From: Holophagae bacterium
GTDB taxonomy: Bacteria; Acidobacteriota; Holophagae; Acanthopleuribacterales; Acanthopleuribacteraceae
Length of the DNA: 64,000 nucleotides
Assembly (NCBI GenBank): GCA_030429565.1
Contig: JAUIFE010000001.1
Coordinates: 806,001 to 870,000 of the forward strand
Direction of reading: 5' to 3'
A program made the position numbers and the translations under genes. Position 1 is the first letter of the stretch, and the number at the start of each line of letters is the position of its first letter. The notes beneath the pieces were generated by a model. That model did not search any database. It saw only the letters and a program-made list of their open reading frames with translations, and was not told the origin of the DNA. Of this stretch, positions 1-9,597 are shown piece by piece.

Positions 1-725
1 CCGCTTTTGCGCAACAAGCCGCCAACCATCTTGCGGCGCCGCTCGAACAGAAAGCGCAACAACAGGGTTAAGCCTTCCAAATCAGCGATGGCAATTCCCG
101 GCTCGGTCAAACGACGCAAGCGAATCACCTGGCTGTTGACCTTGGGCGGCGGCCGAAAGGCCCCTGGCGGGACGTTGAAATGGGCGTCGATTTGGTAAAG
201 CAACTGAGTCGTTACCGAAATGGGGCCGTAATCGCGAGTCGCCGGCACCGCACGAATGCGCTCAGCCACCTCTTTTTGGTACATAAACACCATCAGCGGA
301 ATGTATTCGGCAAAGAAAAGCAACCGCGCGGTGATCGGCACGCTGACGTTGTACGGCAAATTGGAAAAAACCTTGGTTTGGCGACCCTGCAAAAGCGCGC
401 CCACATCGGTCTGCAAAAAATCTTCGTGGCGAATCTCAATCGGTGCCGGAAACTCTTGTTCTTCCAGGTAGCGAACCATGTCGGCGTCGGTTTCAACCAC
501 GGTCAAAGGGAAACCGCGTCGAGAAAAGGGCATGGTCAGCGTGGCCGGGCCTGGCCCGATTTCCACAAAGAACTGCTCGGACTCGGCTTCGAGAAAGTCG
601 AGGATTTTGTTGATGAGGTTGGCATCGGTGAGGAAGTGCTGACCAAAACGTTTTTTGGCAAGTGGTCGGCCGGAAGCATCGGCGTGGTGTGAAGAACGGA
701 CCATGAAAACCTCGTACGAAGCCAT
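1..725 (-). CDS. rsmA: 16S rRNA adenine dimethyltransferase RsmA/KsgA (3' end cut by window)
   Basis: RsmA methylates the two adjacent adenines near the 3' end of 16S rRNA using S-adenosylmethionine, a late step of 30S assembly in the cytoplasm. The reading frame is open from an ATG at 725 down to base 1, giving about 241 residues with no stop, so the C-terminal end lies outside the window. Visible family marks are the early KKRFGQHFL segment, the SAM-binding VEIGPGPATLT loop, the catalytic SNLPYNVSVP (NLPY) motif and a late VPPGAFRPPPKV stretch. A second in-frame ATG (704) could also serve as start, placing the protein closer to KRFGQHFL. It is divergent to sucC across about 740 bases. The identification is firm; only the exact start and the missing C-terminus are uncertain. 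Confidence 0.93.
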   Translation of the reverse strand, partial: MASYEVFMVRSSHHADASGRPLAKKRFGQHFLTDANLINKILDFLEAESEQFFVEIGPGPATLTMPFSRRGFPLTVVETDADMVRYLEEQEFPAPIEIRHEDFLQTDVGALLQGRQTKVFSNLPYNVSVPITARLLFFAEYIPLMVFMYQKEVAERIRAVPATRDYGPISVTTQLLYQIDAHFNVPPGAFRPPPKVNSQVIRLRRLTEPGIAIADLEGLTLLLRFLFERRRKMVGGLLRKS

Positions 726-726
726 T

Positions 727-760
727 TATTAATGTGTGATTAACATTGCTATTAATGTGT
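727..760. repeat. Direct repeat TATTAATGTGT (two copies)
   Basis: An 11-base direct repeat, TATTAATGTGT, occurs at 727-737 and 750-760, immediately upstream of the rsmA start. Between the copies, AATGT and ACATT form a short inverted repeat. This is the AT-rich island of an otherwise GC-rich spacer and probably holds the rsmA promoter or an operator. The repeat is seen directly; the role is inferred. Confidence 0.45.
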
Positions 761-1455
761 CCCACGCATGGAATAAACGCGACGGGAACAGGTTTGAGTC
801 CGTCGCGTTGTGTCCTTGGCGACAGTCGCGCGGGTCACCCGCTCAAGCACTCTAACACAGGCCTCATGTCGCGGTCCCGTCGAGGACGACACCGGCCAAG
901 CACCAAGAATGAAAAAAAGCCTCGGCTCAAGCATTTGGCGGCAGCCGCGCTAGGGTCGGCGGTGCCCGCAAGTCACAGCCCACAACGGCACGGCGGACGG
1001 CCTCAAAGGCACGACCCGCCAAAAATACCGCGCCACGGGCTTTTGGGGACACCATTCGCGAGAAGACATGGTAGACTTAGCGCGTTTTGGGCTGACACAG
1101 AACCGCACGAATCGAGGATTCGGACAGAATGGTTTATCACGATTGGGAGCATTCGGTAGCGAGCACAAGGGTTACCCCGCCGGCGACCACATCCGATTAT
1201 TTCGCGCTCTCGACCAATCACACTCGGATCATGACCCCGCTCGTTTTCGATCCGCTGCGAACCCGCGCCGACGGGTTTCAGTCAGTCCTAAATGCCGTTA
1301 CACGCATACAGCCGCGGCGCGCACGCCTTGGCGGCGACCAACTCGTCCCCTGGACGGGTTTCATCGCGTCACCCGCACGACGTCTTCCCGATTCATGGAT
1401 TCATGCGGCGCCTTGTCGGCTGTTGGTTACGGCACCTGTCTCACCAAATTGTTCC
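761..1455. other. Intergenic region between rsmA and sucC, no supported gene
   Basis: About 700 bases lie between the divergent rsmA and sucC genes. Short open frames exist on both strands, but none has a ribosome binding site, a recognisable motif or coherent composition. I saw no tRNA-like or terminator-like structure. It presumably contains the sucCD promoter, which I could not place confidently. Confidence 0.4.
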
Positions 1456-1466
1456 GGAGGGCAATT

Positions 1467-2633
1467 TTGAAAGTACATGAATTTCAAGCAAAGCAAGTAC
1501 TGGCCCGCTTCGGGGTACCCGTTCCAAAAAACGGCGTGACCGACTCTGTTGATGAAGCGGTAGAAATCGCCAAAGAACTGGGCGGCTCTGTATGGGTTGT
1601 GAAAGCTCAGATTCACGCGGGCGGCCGCGGCAAGGGCGGCGGCGTCAAATTGGCCCGCAGCTTGGACGAAGTGCGCCAACACGCCGAAGCGATTCTCGGC
1701 ATGACTCTGGTCACGCACCAGACCGGCCCCGAAGGGAAGCTGGTTAACCGAATCATGGTTGAAGAAGGTCAAAACATTGACCAGGAACTGTACTTCGGCA
1801 TTGTCATCGATCGTGCCACCAGTAGCCCGGTTGTCATGGCGTCTCGCGAAGGCGGCATGGAAATCGAAGAAGTGGCCGAGGAAAACCCCGACGCCATCTT
1901 GCGCGAAGTGATTGATATTGCCACCGGCCTGACGGCATTCCAAGCCCGTCGCTTGGCGTTCGGCCTCGGTCTGGAAGGGAAAACGGTCAACAAAGCCGTG
2001 AAGTTAATGATGGGCTGCTACAAAGCCTTCGAAGCTAGCGACGCAGCCATGCTGGAAATCAACCCGTTGATGATCAGCAAGGAAGGCGATGTGGTCGCGT
2101 TGGACTGCAAAATGGAGTTCGACGAAAACGCCATGTTCCGCCACAAAGACCTGGCTGAAATGCGCGATCTCACCGAAGAAGACGAAAAAGAGATCGAAGC
2201 CAGCAAGTTCGACCTCAACTACATCACCTTGTCCGGCACCGTCGGCTGCATGGTGAACGGCGCCGGTTTGGCCATGGCCACGATGGACATCGTCAAACAC
2301 GCGGGTGCGGAACCCGCCAACTTCCTGGACGTCGGCGGCGGCGCAACGCAAGAACGCGTTGAAGCAGCCTTCAAGCTGATTCTTTCCGACGCCAGCGTTA
2401 AAGCCGTTTTGATCAACATCTTCGGCGGCATTGTTCGCTGCGACATGATCGCGCGCGGCGTGATCGAAGCCGCCAAAAACCTCGACCTGAAGGTTCCTGT
2501 CGTCGTTCGTCTCGAAGGGACCAACGCCGAAGAAGGCCTGAAACTGCTGGAAGGTTCCGGCTTGGGTCTGATTCCGGCCAAAGGTTTGGCCGCGGCCGCA
2601 ACCAAAGTTGCCGAAGTAGCGAAGGGGGCGTAA
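1467..2633 (+). CDS. sucC: Succinyl-CoA synthetase beta subunit (ADP/GDP-forming)
   Basis: SucC is the nucleotide-binding subunit of succinyl-CoA synthetase, which interconverts succinyl-CoA plus NDP/Pi with succinate, CoA and NTP in the TCA cycle. The protein is 388 residues, the same length as the E. coli subunit. It begins with the typical [19 protein letters not shown] segment, then has the ATP-grasp region ([16 protein letters not shown]), MLEINPL, and the C-terminal flavodoxin-like part with FLDVGGGAT and [10 protein letters not shown]. The frame stays open far upstream, but the start is a TTG at 1467, because GGAGG at 1456-1460 sits six bases before it and homology starts exactly there. 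sucD follows three bases after the stop, so the two are cotranscribed and probably translationally coupled. Confidence 0.97.
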   Translation: MKVHEFQAKQVLARFGVPVPKNGVTDSVDEAVEIAKELGGSVWVVKAQIHAGGRGKGGGVKLARSLDEVRQHAEAILGMTLVTHQTGPEGKLVNRIMVEEGQNIDQELYFGIVIDRATSSPVVMASREGGMEIEEVAEENPDAILREVIDIATGLTAFQARRLAFGLGLEGKTVNKAVKLMMGCYKAFEASDAAMLEINPLMISKEGDVVALDCKMEFDENAMFRHKDLAEMRDLTEEDEKEIEASKFDLNYITLSGTVGCMVNGAGLAMATMDIVKHAGAEPANFLDVGGGATQERVEAAFKLILSDASVKAVLINIFGGIVRCDMIARGVIEAAKNLDLKVPVVVRLEGTNAEEGLKLLEGSGLGLIPAKGLAAAATKVAEVAKGA

Positions 2634-2636
2634 TCC

Positions 2637-3515
2637 ATGAGTATTCTCGTCAACAAAGACTCCAAAATCGTGGTTCAAGGGATTACCGGTAGCCAGGGCA
2701 CCTTCCACGCCCAACAGTGTTTGGCATACGGCACTCAAGTTGTCGCCGGTGTCACCCCCGGTAAAGGCGGCCAAACGGCCGTTGACGGCCAAGTCCCCGT
2801 CTTCAACACCGTCTCGGAAGCAGTCGCCAAAACCGGCGCCAACGTTTCCCTGATCTTCGTACCACCACCCTTTGCCGCCGACGCCATCATGGAAGCCGCC
2901 GGCTCCGGTGTGGAACTGGTTATCTGCATCACCGAAGGCATCCCCACCATCGACATGGTTCGTGCCTATGACTATGTCCAACGCAAAGGCGTGCGTTTGG
3001 TCGGTCCGAACTGCCCCGGCGTCATCACCCCCGGCGAATGCAAAATCGGCATCATGCCCGGTCACATTCACAAGCCAGGTCGCGTCGGTGTCGTTTCACG
3101 CTCCGGCACCTTGACCTACGAAGCCGTTGGTCAGTTGACCGCGCTCGGTATCGGCCAGTCCACCTGCGTCGGCATCGGTGGCGACCCCGTCATCGGCACC
3201 AACTTCATCGATGTTTTGAAGTTGTTCAACGAAGACCCCGACACCGACGGCGTCATCATGATTGGTGAAATCGGCGGGACCGCCGAAGACAACGCCGCTC
3301 GCTGGGTGCAAGACAACATGAAAAAGCCGGTTGTCGGCTTTATCGCCGGTCAAACCGCACCCAAAGGCAAACGGATGGGCCACGCCGGCGCCATCATCGC
3401 CGGTGGTCAAGGGACCGCCGCCGAGAAAATGAAAATCATGTCTGAGTGCGGCATTCACGTCGTCGAAAGCCCCGCCGACATGGGCGCCAAAATGAAAGAG
3501 GCGCTCGGTCTGTAA
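2637..3515 (+). CDS. sucD: Succinyl-CoA synthetase alpha subunit
   Basis: SucD carries the CoA-binding domain and the phosphohistidine of succinyl-CoA synthetase. The 292-residue protein has the N-terminal [15 protein letters not shown]oA-binding fold, the [10 protein letters not shown] loop, and the active-site GHAGAI with His249, which is phosphorylated during catalysis (His247-equivalent of E. coli). The ATG at 2637 follows the sucC stop by three bases, with an AAGGGGG Shine-Dalgarno at the end of sucC. It forms an operon with sucC and is followed by an intrinsic terminator at 3549-3594. Nothing unusual was seen. Confidence 0.97.
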   Translation: MSILVNKDSKIVVQGITGSQGTFHAQQCLAYGTQVVAGVTPGKGGQTAVDGQVPVFNTVSEAVAKTGANVSLIFVPPPFAADAIMEAAGSGVELVICITEGIPTIDMVRAYDYVQRKGVRLVGPNCPGVITPGECKIGIMPGHIHKPGRVGVVSRSGTLTYEAVGQLTALGIGQSTCVGIGGDPVIGTNFIDVLKLFNEDPDTDGVIMIGEIGGTAEDNAARWVQDNMKKPVVGFIAGQTAPKGKRMGHAGAIIAGGQGTAAEKMKIMSECGIHVVESPADMGAKMKEALGL

Positions 3516-3548
3516 TAGCAGCGGTTCCCTGCGAACCGTTGCGCCCCT

Positions 3549-3594
3549 GCGACGTGCTTTGGTTGGCAACAACCGGCACGTCGCTTTCGTTTCA
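3549..3594 (+). terminator. Intrinsic terminator after sucCD
   Basis: The stem GCGACGTGC (3549-3557) pairs with GCACGTCGC (3576-3584). An inner GGTTG/CAACC stem (3561-3565 with 3570-3574) lengthens it, and the T-rich TTTCGTTTCATTT follows. It sits about 35 bases after the sucD stop and before ndk. Confidence 0.7.
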
Positions 3595-3628
3595 TTTACG
3601 TTTATTTTGACACCACAGGAGCAGATCC

Positions 3629-4048
3629 ATGAGTTTGCAACGCACTTTTGCTGTTATTAAACCCGACGCGGTAGCCGCGGGTAACACCGGCAACATCCTT
3701 GCCGATATCGAAGCAAACGGCTTCAAAATCGTTGCGATGAAAAAAATGCAACTGACCGTAGCCCAAGCTGAAGGTTTCTATCACGTTCACAAAGAACGTC
3801 CTTTCTTCGGCGATCTGGTCAGCTTCATGACCGAAGGCCCCATCGTTGCTTTGATTCTCGAAAAAGAAGAAGCGATCCCCGCATGGCGCGCTCTGATGGG
3901 TGCCACCAACCCCGAGAACGCTGAAGCAGGTACCTTGCGCAAAAAGTACGGCGAAAGCATCGAGCGCAACGCGACTCACGGCTCCGACGCCGAGGAAACC
4001 GCCGCTTTCGAAACCCGTTACTTCTTCAACGCGATGGAAATGGTTTAA
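3629..4048 (+). CDS. ndk: Nucleoside diphosphate kinase
   Basis: Ndk balances nucleoside triphosphate pools by transferring the gamma phosphate from ATP to other NDPs through a phosphohistidine. The 139-residue length is standard. It shows the opening [11 protein letters not shown], the substrate loop around HKERPFF, and the catalytic NATHGSD motif with His117. The ATG at 3629 is preceded by AGGAG at 3617-3621. A terminator separates it from sucCD and two more follow it, so it is probably a single-gene unit, although weak readthrough from sucCD is possible. The link to succinyl-CoA synthetase is sensible, since the two enzymes are metabolically coupled and known to associate in some species. 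Confidence 0.97.
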   Translation: MSLQRTFAVIKPDAVAAGNTGNILADIEANGFKIVAMKKMQLTVAQAEGFYHVHKERPFFGDLVSFMTEGPIVALILEKEEAIPAWRALMGATNPENAEAGTLRKKYGESIERNATHGSDAEETAAFETRYFFNAMEMV

Positions 4049-4053
4049 ATCTC

Positions 4054-4081
4054 AAAAGCGCCCCAACGATGCGCTTTTTAG
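4054..4081 (+). terminator. Intrinsic terminator of ndk
   Basis: AAAAGCGC (4054-4061) pairs with GCGCTTTT (4071-4078), nine-base loop, and the T-run is part of the stem exit. It begins six bases after the ndk stop. Confidence 0.65.
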
Positions 4082-4111
4082 GGTAAAACCCGACCCGCGT
4101 TTCCAAAAACG

Positions 4112-4150
4112 AAAAACCCCGAGTCACCAACCGGTAACTCGGGGTTTTTT
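4112..4150. terminator. Bidirectional terminator between convergent ndk and M13 peptidase
   Basis: The stem CCCCGAGT (4117-4124) / ACTCGGGG (4137-4144) is flanked by AAAAA on the left and TTTTTT (4145-4150) on the right, so it can end transcripts from both directions. It lies 20 bases from the stop of the convergent peptidase gene. Confidence 0.85.
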
Positions 4151-4169
4151 GTGTCTTGACGACGCTGTC

Positions 4170-6194
4170 TTACCAAATCACAACGCGATCTTTCTCATTG
4201 CGATACATGGCGTCACCTTCTTTACAGCCGAACGCTTCGTAGAACATTGGCATGTTCGAAAGCGGGCCGTTGGCGCGGTACTGACTGGGCGAGTGTGGGT
4301 CGGTTGCCACGCGTACTTTCAACTCTTCGGTACGGTACAAACGGCGCCACGCCTGACTCCACGACAAGAAGAAACGCTGCTCGGGTGTAAAGCCGTCGAT
4401 TTTGGTGCGATTGCCGGCGCCCAACCGTTTTTGCAAAGCTTCGTAGGCAATCGTCAAACCGCCGAGATCGGCGATGTTCTCACCTAAGGTCAGCTCGCCA
4501 TTCACAAACAAACCTTCCAAAGGTTGGTAACCGTTGAATTGGGCGACCAGCTCGTCGGCACGCGCCTCGAACTTTTCGCGATCTTCACCCGTCCACCAGT
4601 TTTTCATGTTGCCTTCGGCGTCGAACTGGCTGCCGGAATCGTCAAAACCATGCATTAATTCGTGACCGATAACAGCACCAATCGCACCGTAGTTGACGGC
4701 ATCATCGGCGGCCATGTTGAAAAACGGCGGTTGCAAAATACCGGCGGGGAACACGATCTCGTTTTTAAGTGGGTTGTAGTAAGCGTTTACGATTTGGGGA
4801 TTCATGCCCCATTCTTTGGGATTGACCGGCTTGTCGACTTTGGCCAACTCGTAGGCACGTGCATGGGCAATACCACGCAACATGTTGCCACCAAAGTCGT
4901 TGTCTTTAATTTTAAGCTGAGAGTAGTCGCGCCACTCATCGGGATAACCGATATGTGGCGTAAAGGAATCCGCTTTCACCAAGGCCTTCTGTTTGGTTTC
5001 TTCGCTCATCCAAGCCAACTTTTGCAGGCGCTCTTTCAGTGCCCCGCGCAAGTCTTCAATCATCACCAACATGCGTTCTTTAGCTTCAGGTGGAAAGGCT
5101 TCGGCAACGTACATCTGGCCCAAAGCTTCACCCAACACTTGGTTGGTCGCGCTAATCACTTGCTTCCAACGCGGCTGCTGTTCCTGGACCCCACGCAAGG
5201 TCGTTTGTGCAAAAGCAAAGTCGGCGGCGCGAATCTTACCACTCAGATACGGTGCGGCGCCGCTGATCAAATGCCAACGCAAGTAGTGCTGCCAGTCGGA
5301 AATGGATTGTTCCGCCAGCATTTTATCCATTTGGGCAAAAAATTTGGGGTGTGCAAAAGAGAAGCGGGTCACCTGGTCGAGACCCAAGGTGTTGAAGTAA
5401 CCGCTCCAGGAGAAATTCGGCGTTGCCTGATCGGCTTCTTTTAAAGTTTTAACATTATACCAAGAGCTGGGATCACGCTGCTCAACCGCACTTAAACTCA
5501 CCTTGGCCAGTTCTGTTTCCATTTTAAGAATGGTGGCGGCGGCTTTGGCCGCATCGGCTTCGCTGTAATCCAAAAAGGCCAGCATTTCGGCGATATGCGC
5601 CTCGTACTTTTTGCGCAACGCTACCGAATCGGCATCGTCTTTTAGATAGTAATCGCGTTCAGGTAATCCCAAACCGCCTTGGGCACAATAAGCCATTTCC
5701 ATCTTACTGTTGGCAAAGTCGGACAACGAAGCAAAACCAAATACAAAATCCAGTCCGCTTTTGTGTGATTGGCTGACAAATAAACCTACATCCGCTGCAC
5801 TTTTAAACTTTTTAATTTGCGACAAATAGGCTTTTAAAGGTCCAATCCCGGCGGCATCGATGGCTTTTTGGTCCATCCCCGACGCGTAAAAATCGCCTAC
5901 TAACTGTTGTGGGGAACCTTTGAGGGATCCTTTACTGTCGACGGCCTTGGCAATCACTTGTTTCAAAATATCTTGGTTGCGGTTGCGCACTTGCTGAAAC
6001 ATGCCGTAGTTGCTTTCTTCGGGTGGAATTTCGGTAGTATTCAGCCACGCCCCGTTGGCGTGCTGGTAAAAGTTCTCGCAAGGTTTGCATTTTTGGTCGA
6101 ATAAGGCAGGATCAATCGGTTTGTCACCGGCGGTCAAGGCTGCGGCTGTAAAAAAGCCGACAGCGGCCAGCCTGGCAAACGTGGTGCGTATCAT
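4170..6194 (-). CDS. M13 family metallopeptidase (neprilysin/PepO-like), secreted
   Basis: This is a zinc endopeptidase of the neprilysin family, which cleaves oligopeptides and small proteins. Bacterial members are secreted or periplasmic. The 674-residue protein starts with a cleavable signal peptide (about residues 1-22, TTFARLAAVGFFTAAALTAG). It has the N-terminal M13 domain opening with a Cys-containing FYQHANGAW segment, the NAYYNP substrate motif, the zinc site HELMH (His511, Glu512, His515) and the third ligand in GENIADLGG (Glu572, with Asp576). The C-terminus ends in RVVIW, whereas many M13 enzymes end in CxxW; the Cys is replaced here. The start is the ATG at 6194. It is convergent with ndk. 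All catalytic residues are present, so it should be active. Confidence 0.95.
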   Translation of the reverse strand: MIRTTFARLAAVGFFTAAALTAGDKPIDPALFDQKCKPCENFYQHANGAWLNTTEIPPEESNYGMFQQVRNRNQDILKQVIAKAVDSKGSLKGSPQQLVGDFYASGMDQKAIDAAGIGPLKAYLSQIKKFKSAADVGLFVSQSHKSGLDFVFGFASLSDFANSKMEMAYCAQGGLGLPERDYYLKDDADSVALRKKYEAHIAEMLAFLDYSEADAAKAAATILKMETELAKVSLSAVEQRDPSSWYNVKTLKEADQATPNFSWSGYFNTLGLDQVTRFSFAHPKFFAQMDKMLAEQSISDWQHYLRWHLISGAAPYLSGKIRAADFAFAQTTLRGVQEQQPRWKQVISATNQVLGEALGQMYVAEAFPPEAKERMLVMIEDLRGALKERLQKLAWMSEETKQKALVKADSFTPHIGYPDEWRDYSQLKIKDNDFGGNMLRGIAHARAYELAKVDKPVNPKEWGMNPQIVNAYYNPLKNEIVFPAGILQPPFFNMAADDAVNYGAIGAVIGHELMHGFDDSGSQFDAEGNMKNWWTGEDREKFEARADELVAQFNGYQPLEGLFVNGELTLGENIADLGGLTIAYEALQKRLGAGNRTKIDGFTPEQRFFLSWSQAWRRLYRTEELKVRVATDPHSPSQYRANGPLSNMPMFYEAFGCKEGDAMYRNEKDRVVIW

Positions 6195-6597
6195 GGTCAG
6201 TTCTCCCTGTGGTGATGGATCCCATTGTCCATCGAATCAATTCAGCGGGCTGCGCCGAGGCGTCTCTCTCCAAATCGGCCCGCGGGCCCGTGGATAAGCA
6301 AACGAAATAACGTCGACAAAGTTTACCTCGGCTGGATGGCGTCTCAACCGCCAATTCACGAGCCGATACGCGGCGTGGCGACAGCGTCGAGATAACCTTC
6401 AAGCCACACCTCTGCCGCGACACGAGCCGTTCTCTGGGGAGACCCAAAATCCCCCGCCGTTTTTTCGATTCCTCAACTTATTAACGCGCAAGAGACGAAC
6501 CATTCGGTTCACACAAAACCCGCTTCAAGCTTTAAGCCGGCCATGGGCCTGTGACTGCGGTTATGATGGAGAACACGGCGAACCGCTTCGCCCGCCA
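6195..6597. other. Intergenic region between divergent M13 peptidase and trmH
   Basis: About 400 bases with no supported gene. It should hold the divergent promoters of the peptidase and the methyltransferase, but I could not identify a convincing -35/-10 pair. Confidence 0.35.
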
Positions 6598-6621
6598 TTG
6601 CCTCATCAACGGAGTCAAACC

Positions 6622-7245
6622 GTGTCCCTTTCCCCGGCCGACCGCATCGAATTCACGCTTCAAAACCGAACCCGCGCCCTGAGTGTGCTGGTAGAGGATG
6701 TTTACCAAGCACACAACGCGGCATCCATCATCCGCAGTTGCGACCATCATGGGATCCAAGACTTACACGTCTTCGAAAGCCGCAATCGCTTCAATTTCCC
6801 TAGCGAACCATTACCGACCGATTTTGCCGACCCCACCGAAGGCGCTCACCGCCGCATCGATATCCATCGCTACCAGCCGCAAAACGAAGCCGAGACGCTG
6901 GCGCAAATTCATCGCTTCAAGGCCCAAGGCTACCGCATTGCCGCAACCTCATTGCGGCCAGGCTACGTTGATCTGACGGAATGCACCATGGATGAAAAAT
7001 TGCTTCTGTGTTTTGGCACCGAGGAACAGGGCCTCAGCGACACCCTTCACGACGCGGCTGATCTGTACGTGCGCATTCCCATGGTCGGTATGACCCAAAG
7101 CCTAAATGTTTCGGTCAGTGTCGCCCTCTGCCTACACGAACTGCGCAAAAAGCTGACGGCGGGCCGCTTGGCCTGGCAATTGAACGAACAGGAACAACAC
7201 CAACTGCGGCAACGCCTCCAAGCATCAACAAAAAAACGCCTCTAA
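6622..7245 (+). CDS. trmH: TrmH/SpoU family RNA 2'-O-methyltransferase
   Basis: This is a SPOUT-class methyltransferase that methylates a ribose 2'-OH, most likely Gm18 of tRNA. The three SpoU motifs are clear: motif 1 HNAASIIRSCD (usual NxxxIxR), motif 2 LCFGTEEQGLS, and motif 3 IPMVGMTQSLNVSVSVAL, which forms the SAM-binding knot. At 207 residues it is close to TrmH, and the C-terminal basic helix (RQRLQAS) fits TrmH rather than the longer RlmB. I chose the GTG at 6622 because GGAG at 6611-6614 is seven bases upstream; a TTG at 6598 in the same frame would add eight residues. The stop codon lies inside the loop of its own terminator. Confidence 0.85.
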   Translation: MSLSPADRIEFTLQNRTRALSVLVEDVYQAHNAASIIRSCDHHGIQDLHVFESRNRFNFPSEPLPTDFADPTEGAHRRIDIHRYQPQNEAETLAQIHRFKAQGYRIAATSLRPGYVDLTECTMDEKLLLCFGTEEQGLSDTLHDAADLYVRIPMVGMTQSLNVSVSVALCLHELRKKLTAGRLAWQLNEQEQHQLRQRLQASTKKRL

Positions 7246-7260
7246 GCGAGGCGTTTTTTT
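7231..7260. terminator. Bidirectional intrinsic terminator
   Basis: ACGCCTC (7236-7242) pairs with GAGGCGT (7248-7254), with an A-run on the left and a seven-base T-run on the right. The trmH stop codon TAA (7243-7245) lies in the loop. It also serves the convergent NYN gene, whose stop is at 7285. Confidence 0.85.
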
Positions 7261-7284
7261 CAATTCAGAGGACGAAGGCGAAAC

Positions 7285-8157
7285 CTAAACTTCGGCGGCC
7301 ATCAAGATTTCACGCACCACCGGGTGGTTGAAATTGATGGAGAACACCGAGTAAGGATGTGGTTTACCGGGAACCTTGCGAACCCGAATAACCCCTTTCC
7401 CTTTGAGGCGATCAATCACGTTTTGAATTTCAAAGCGGGACAGATGCTGGAGCTCGGCTTCGTTAGGGACAATATCCCGGAAGAAAGGACCGACCCAGAC
7501 TTCACGTTCGTGACGGGCGTGTTCTTGGAGCACAACGCGCAACAAACGCTCCTCATCCTCGTCGACTTCAAACAGCCACATTTCCTCGGGGCCAAAATCA
7601 ACTTCCTCGTCTTGGAAGCCAAGACCTGTGTTGACCAAGCGGCTTTTGGGCAAAAGGCTGTTGAGGCGGATGATGTTGGGTTCGCCAACCTGGCGTTTCA
7701 AATCACCAGACATGTTGAAGCTGAAAGCACACAGCAACACCTGTTTGCCGTATTGGAGGATACGGCGAATGATTGGCAAATAATCACTATCACCGGCGCA
7801 AATAACCAGGCAATTGATGTCGTCACGCAAAACCACCATCTCCATGGCGTCAATCGACAACAAAATGTCGGCTGAGTTTTTGGAAGGCTTAGAGTGGATG
7901 AAGTGCGGTTCGAACCCGGCAAGCTGCAGGTCACCCTGCACATCGGCCATTTCGTAATCTTTTTGGTAGTCGGCGTAGGTCCGATTCATGATCGGTAAAT
8001 AGCCGTACTCTTCTTGAATTTTGTAGCGCAACTTGTCAAGGAGGTGAACGAGCTCCTGACCAGCCGAAAGATCGGGACGATAATTTTTCAAAGAGAAGAA
8101 CAAATTTTCAAAGTCGACAAGAACCGAACAAAACTGTAAGTCGTGTCGTTGCATCAT
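7285..8157 (-). CDS. NYN domain (LabA/DUF88-like) putative RNase with C-terminal domain
   Basis: NYN domains are PIN-like nuclease folds that use a cluster of acidic residues to cut RNA. The protein has 290 residues. Near the N-terminus is SVLVDFENLFFSL (first acid), then SADILLSIDAM and CAGDSDYLPII (the conserved Asp and DSD acids), all expected of a NYN catalytic site within about the first 150 residues. The C-terminal half has an acidic linker and a region rich in basic residues that resembles the OST-HTH/LOTUS-type or winged-helix RNA-binding tails found with this domain, but I cannot assign it firmly. The frame extends 49 codons upstream, but the ATG at 8157 has GAGG eight bases before it and marks where the conserved part starts. 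The target RNA is unknown. Confidence 0.82.
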   Translation of the reverse strand: MMQRHDLQFCSVLVDFENLFFSLKNYRPDLSAGQELVHLLDKLRYKIQEEYGYLPIMNRTYADYQKDYEMADVQGDLQLAGFEPHFIHSKPSKNSADILLSIDAMEMVVLRDDINCLVICAGDSDYLPIIRRILQYGKQVLLCAFSFNMSGDLKRQVGEPNIIRLNSLLPKSRLVNTGLGFQDEEVDFGPEEMWLFEVDEDEERLLRVVLQEHARHEREVWVGPFFRDIVPNEAELQHLSRFEIQNVIDRLKGKGVIRVRKVPGKPHPYSVFSINFNHPVVREILMAAEV

Positions 8158-8977
8158 TTGGAATACCTCGAACTGATAGACAATAGGATAGGGCAGACGA
8201 GCAGCGTCATGGATGAGAAAAAAGATACAGGTCAAAATTTGCAAAAAGGAGAAAGCTAAGTAGTGCCCATCACAATAAGCCTCGTATTGTAGAACGGACC
8301 TCATCGAATATCAACGAAAACCTCTTCATAAAAAACCATGATCGCTCGTTAGGACCAACACCTAAATGAACATTTACCAATTGTTTAAAAAAGAACCTTC
8401 GCAGATATTGAACCATCTTCGCACAGCCAAAAACCTAAGATTCTTTCGCATAATCAGAATTCCCATTCCCATCACACGAAAATTTATCCTTTTCACGGTA
8501 AGTCATAAGGCGAGCTAAGTAGTAACATCTCCGTCAGCAACGTATTCATCCCTTCACAAGGAAGCACCACTCGCCTAAGCAATCACGAGCCGCCCTTCAC
8601 AAGGAAAATCACCACTCAAAAAACTTACGCGCGCTACACCGATGTGAGATAAAGAAGCCAACCCAAACCCGGTTAGCCGCGCCATCCTCTTCGGCAACAG
8701 CCGCCTGCAATCAACCTTCTAATCGCGTTGATAATACCTGCAATTTGGTCGTCTTAGCCGGGAAAGTCAAGCAAAAGCTGAGACATGCATCCGTAAATTA
8801 CGCCTTGCCCCCAATCGCGGGCGACAAAATTCCCAGCGCTCCAAATTTAACCGACAGCCTCACCCGGCGCGCGCACCTGATAACCAAAGATTTACATTTA
8901 TTCACGCCCGGCCTACGACCTACACTCAAAAGATAACTCACGACGATTCCCATATTTCCCGAAAAAAAGGAGCCACC
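8158..8977. other. AT-rich intergenic region, no supported gene
   Basis: About 820 bases between divergent genes, visibly more AT-rich than the flanking coding sequence. It contains a 14-base direct repeat (listed separately) and two copies of GCTAAGTAGT (near 8256 and 8513). A short open frame at 8745-8936 has no ribosome binding site or motif and is not called. Confidence 0.35.
8550..8617. repeat. Imperfect tandem repeat CCCTTCACAAGGAA
   Basis: CCCTTCACAAGGAA occurs at 8550-8563 and 8593-8606, and each copy is followed by CACCACTC (8565-8572 and 8610-8617). The unit is about 43-45 bases. The function is unknown; it may be a regulatory repeat or replication slippage. Confidence 0.5.
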
Positions 8978-9580
8978 ATGGAAAAACCTGCACCAACCCT
9001 CGCCCCTATCCACAGCCTCATCCAACATCGCTGGAGCCCTCGCGCCTTCAAACCCATCGCCTTGACCGCCCCACAAACGCACACCCTTCTCGAAGCCGCG
9101 CGCTGGTCCGCTTCCTGCTTTAACGAACAACCCTGGCGTTTTCTGATCGCCAACCGCGATCAATCCGATGCTTTCGACACCATGCTGCAATGCCTCGTCC
9201 CCGTCAATCGTGCCTGGGCCCAAAACGCCGGCCTTCTTTTGCTCGCTTTTGCCCACACCCGCTTCCAGCGCAATGATAAACCCAACCGTCACGCCCACCA
9301 CGACCTCGGCCTCGCCGCCGGCCAACTCGCCCTCCAAGCAACCGCCATGGGGCTCCAAGCCCACATGATGGCCGGCATTGATATCGAGCACATCAAAGCC
9401 ACATACCAGGTTCCCGACGACTTCGATCCGCTTTCCGCCATCGCCGTCGGTACCCCCGACGATCCCGCCAGTCTTAGCGCTGATCTAGCGGAACGCGAAC
9501 GTGCCCCACGCGAGCGCCGCGAAATCAACAGCTTCTGCTTCAGCGGCGATTTCGACAAACCCTGGTCATCTAAGCCCTAA
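8978..9580 (+). CDS. Nitroreductase family FMN-dependent oxidoreductase
   Basis: Members of this family use FMN and NAD(P)H to reduce nitroaromatics, quinones or related substrates. The 200-residue protein has the N-terminal RWSPRAFKP FMN-phosphate-binding arginines, the SASCFNEQPWRF segment (the usual S-xx-N-QPW flavin contact), and the C-terminal AVGTPDD region followed by RERRE. Its size fits the single-domain nitroreductase fold, which works as a dimer. The ATG at 8978 is preceded by AAAAGGAG. It is not in an obvious operon. The substrate cannot be predicted. Confidence 0.88.
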   Translation: MEKPAPTLAPIHSLIQHRWSPRAFKPIALTAPQTHTLLEAARWSASCFNEQPWRFLIANRDQSDAFDTMLQCLVPVNRAWAQNAGLLLLAFAHTRFQRNDKPNRHAHHDLGLAAGQLALQATAMGLQAHMMAGIDIEHIKATYQVPDDFDPLSAIAVGTPDDPASLSADLAERERAPRERREINSFCFSGDFDKPWSSKP

Positions 9581-9597
9581 ACGCCTGATTCTCCAAA

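Noticed and set aside
746..1159. 137-codon plus-strand frame between rsmA and sucC
   Set aside because: No ribosome binding site, Arg/Pro/His-rich random composition, no motif.
726..1455. Search for tRNA or rRNA genes in intergenic regions
   Set aside because: No cloverleaf or T-loop (GGTTCGAAT-like) with a matching acceptor stem was found in any gap; the T-loop-like strings at about 7910 and 11205 lie inside coding regions.
2004..3071. Long antisense open frame (355 codons) opposite sucC and sucD
   Set aside because: It lies entirely opposite two certain genes, has no ribosome binding site, and its composition is a mirror of their codon usage.
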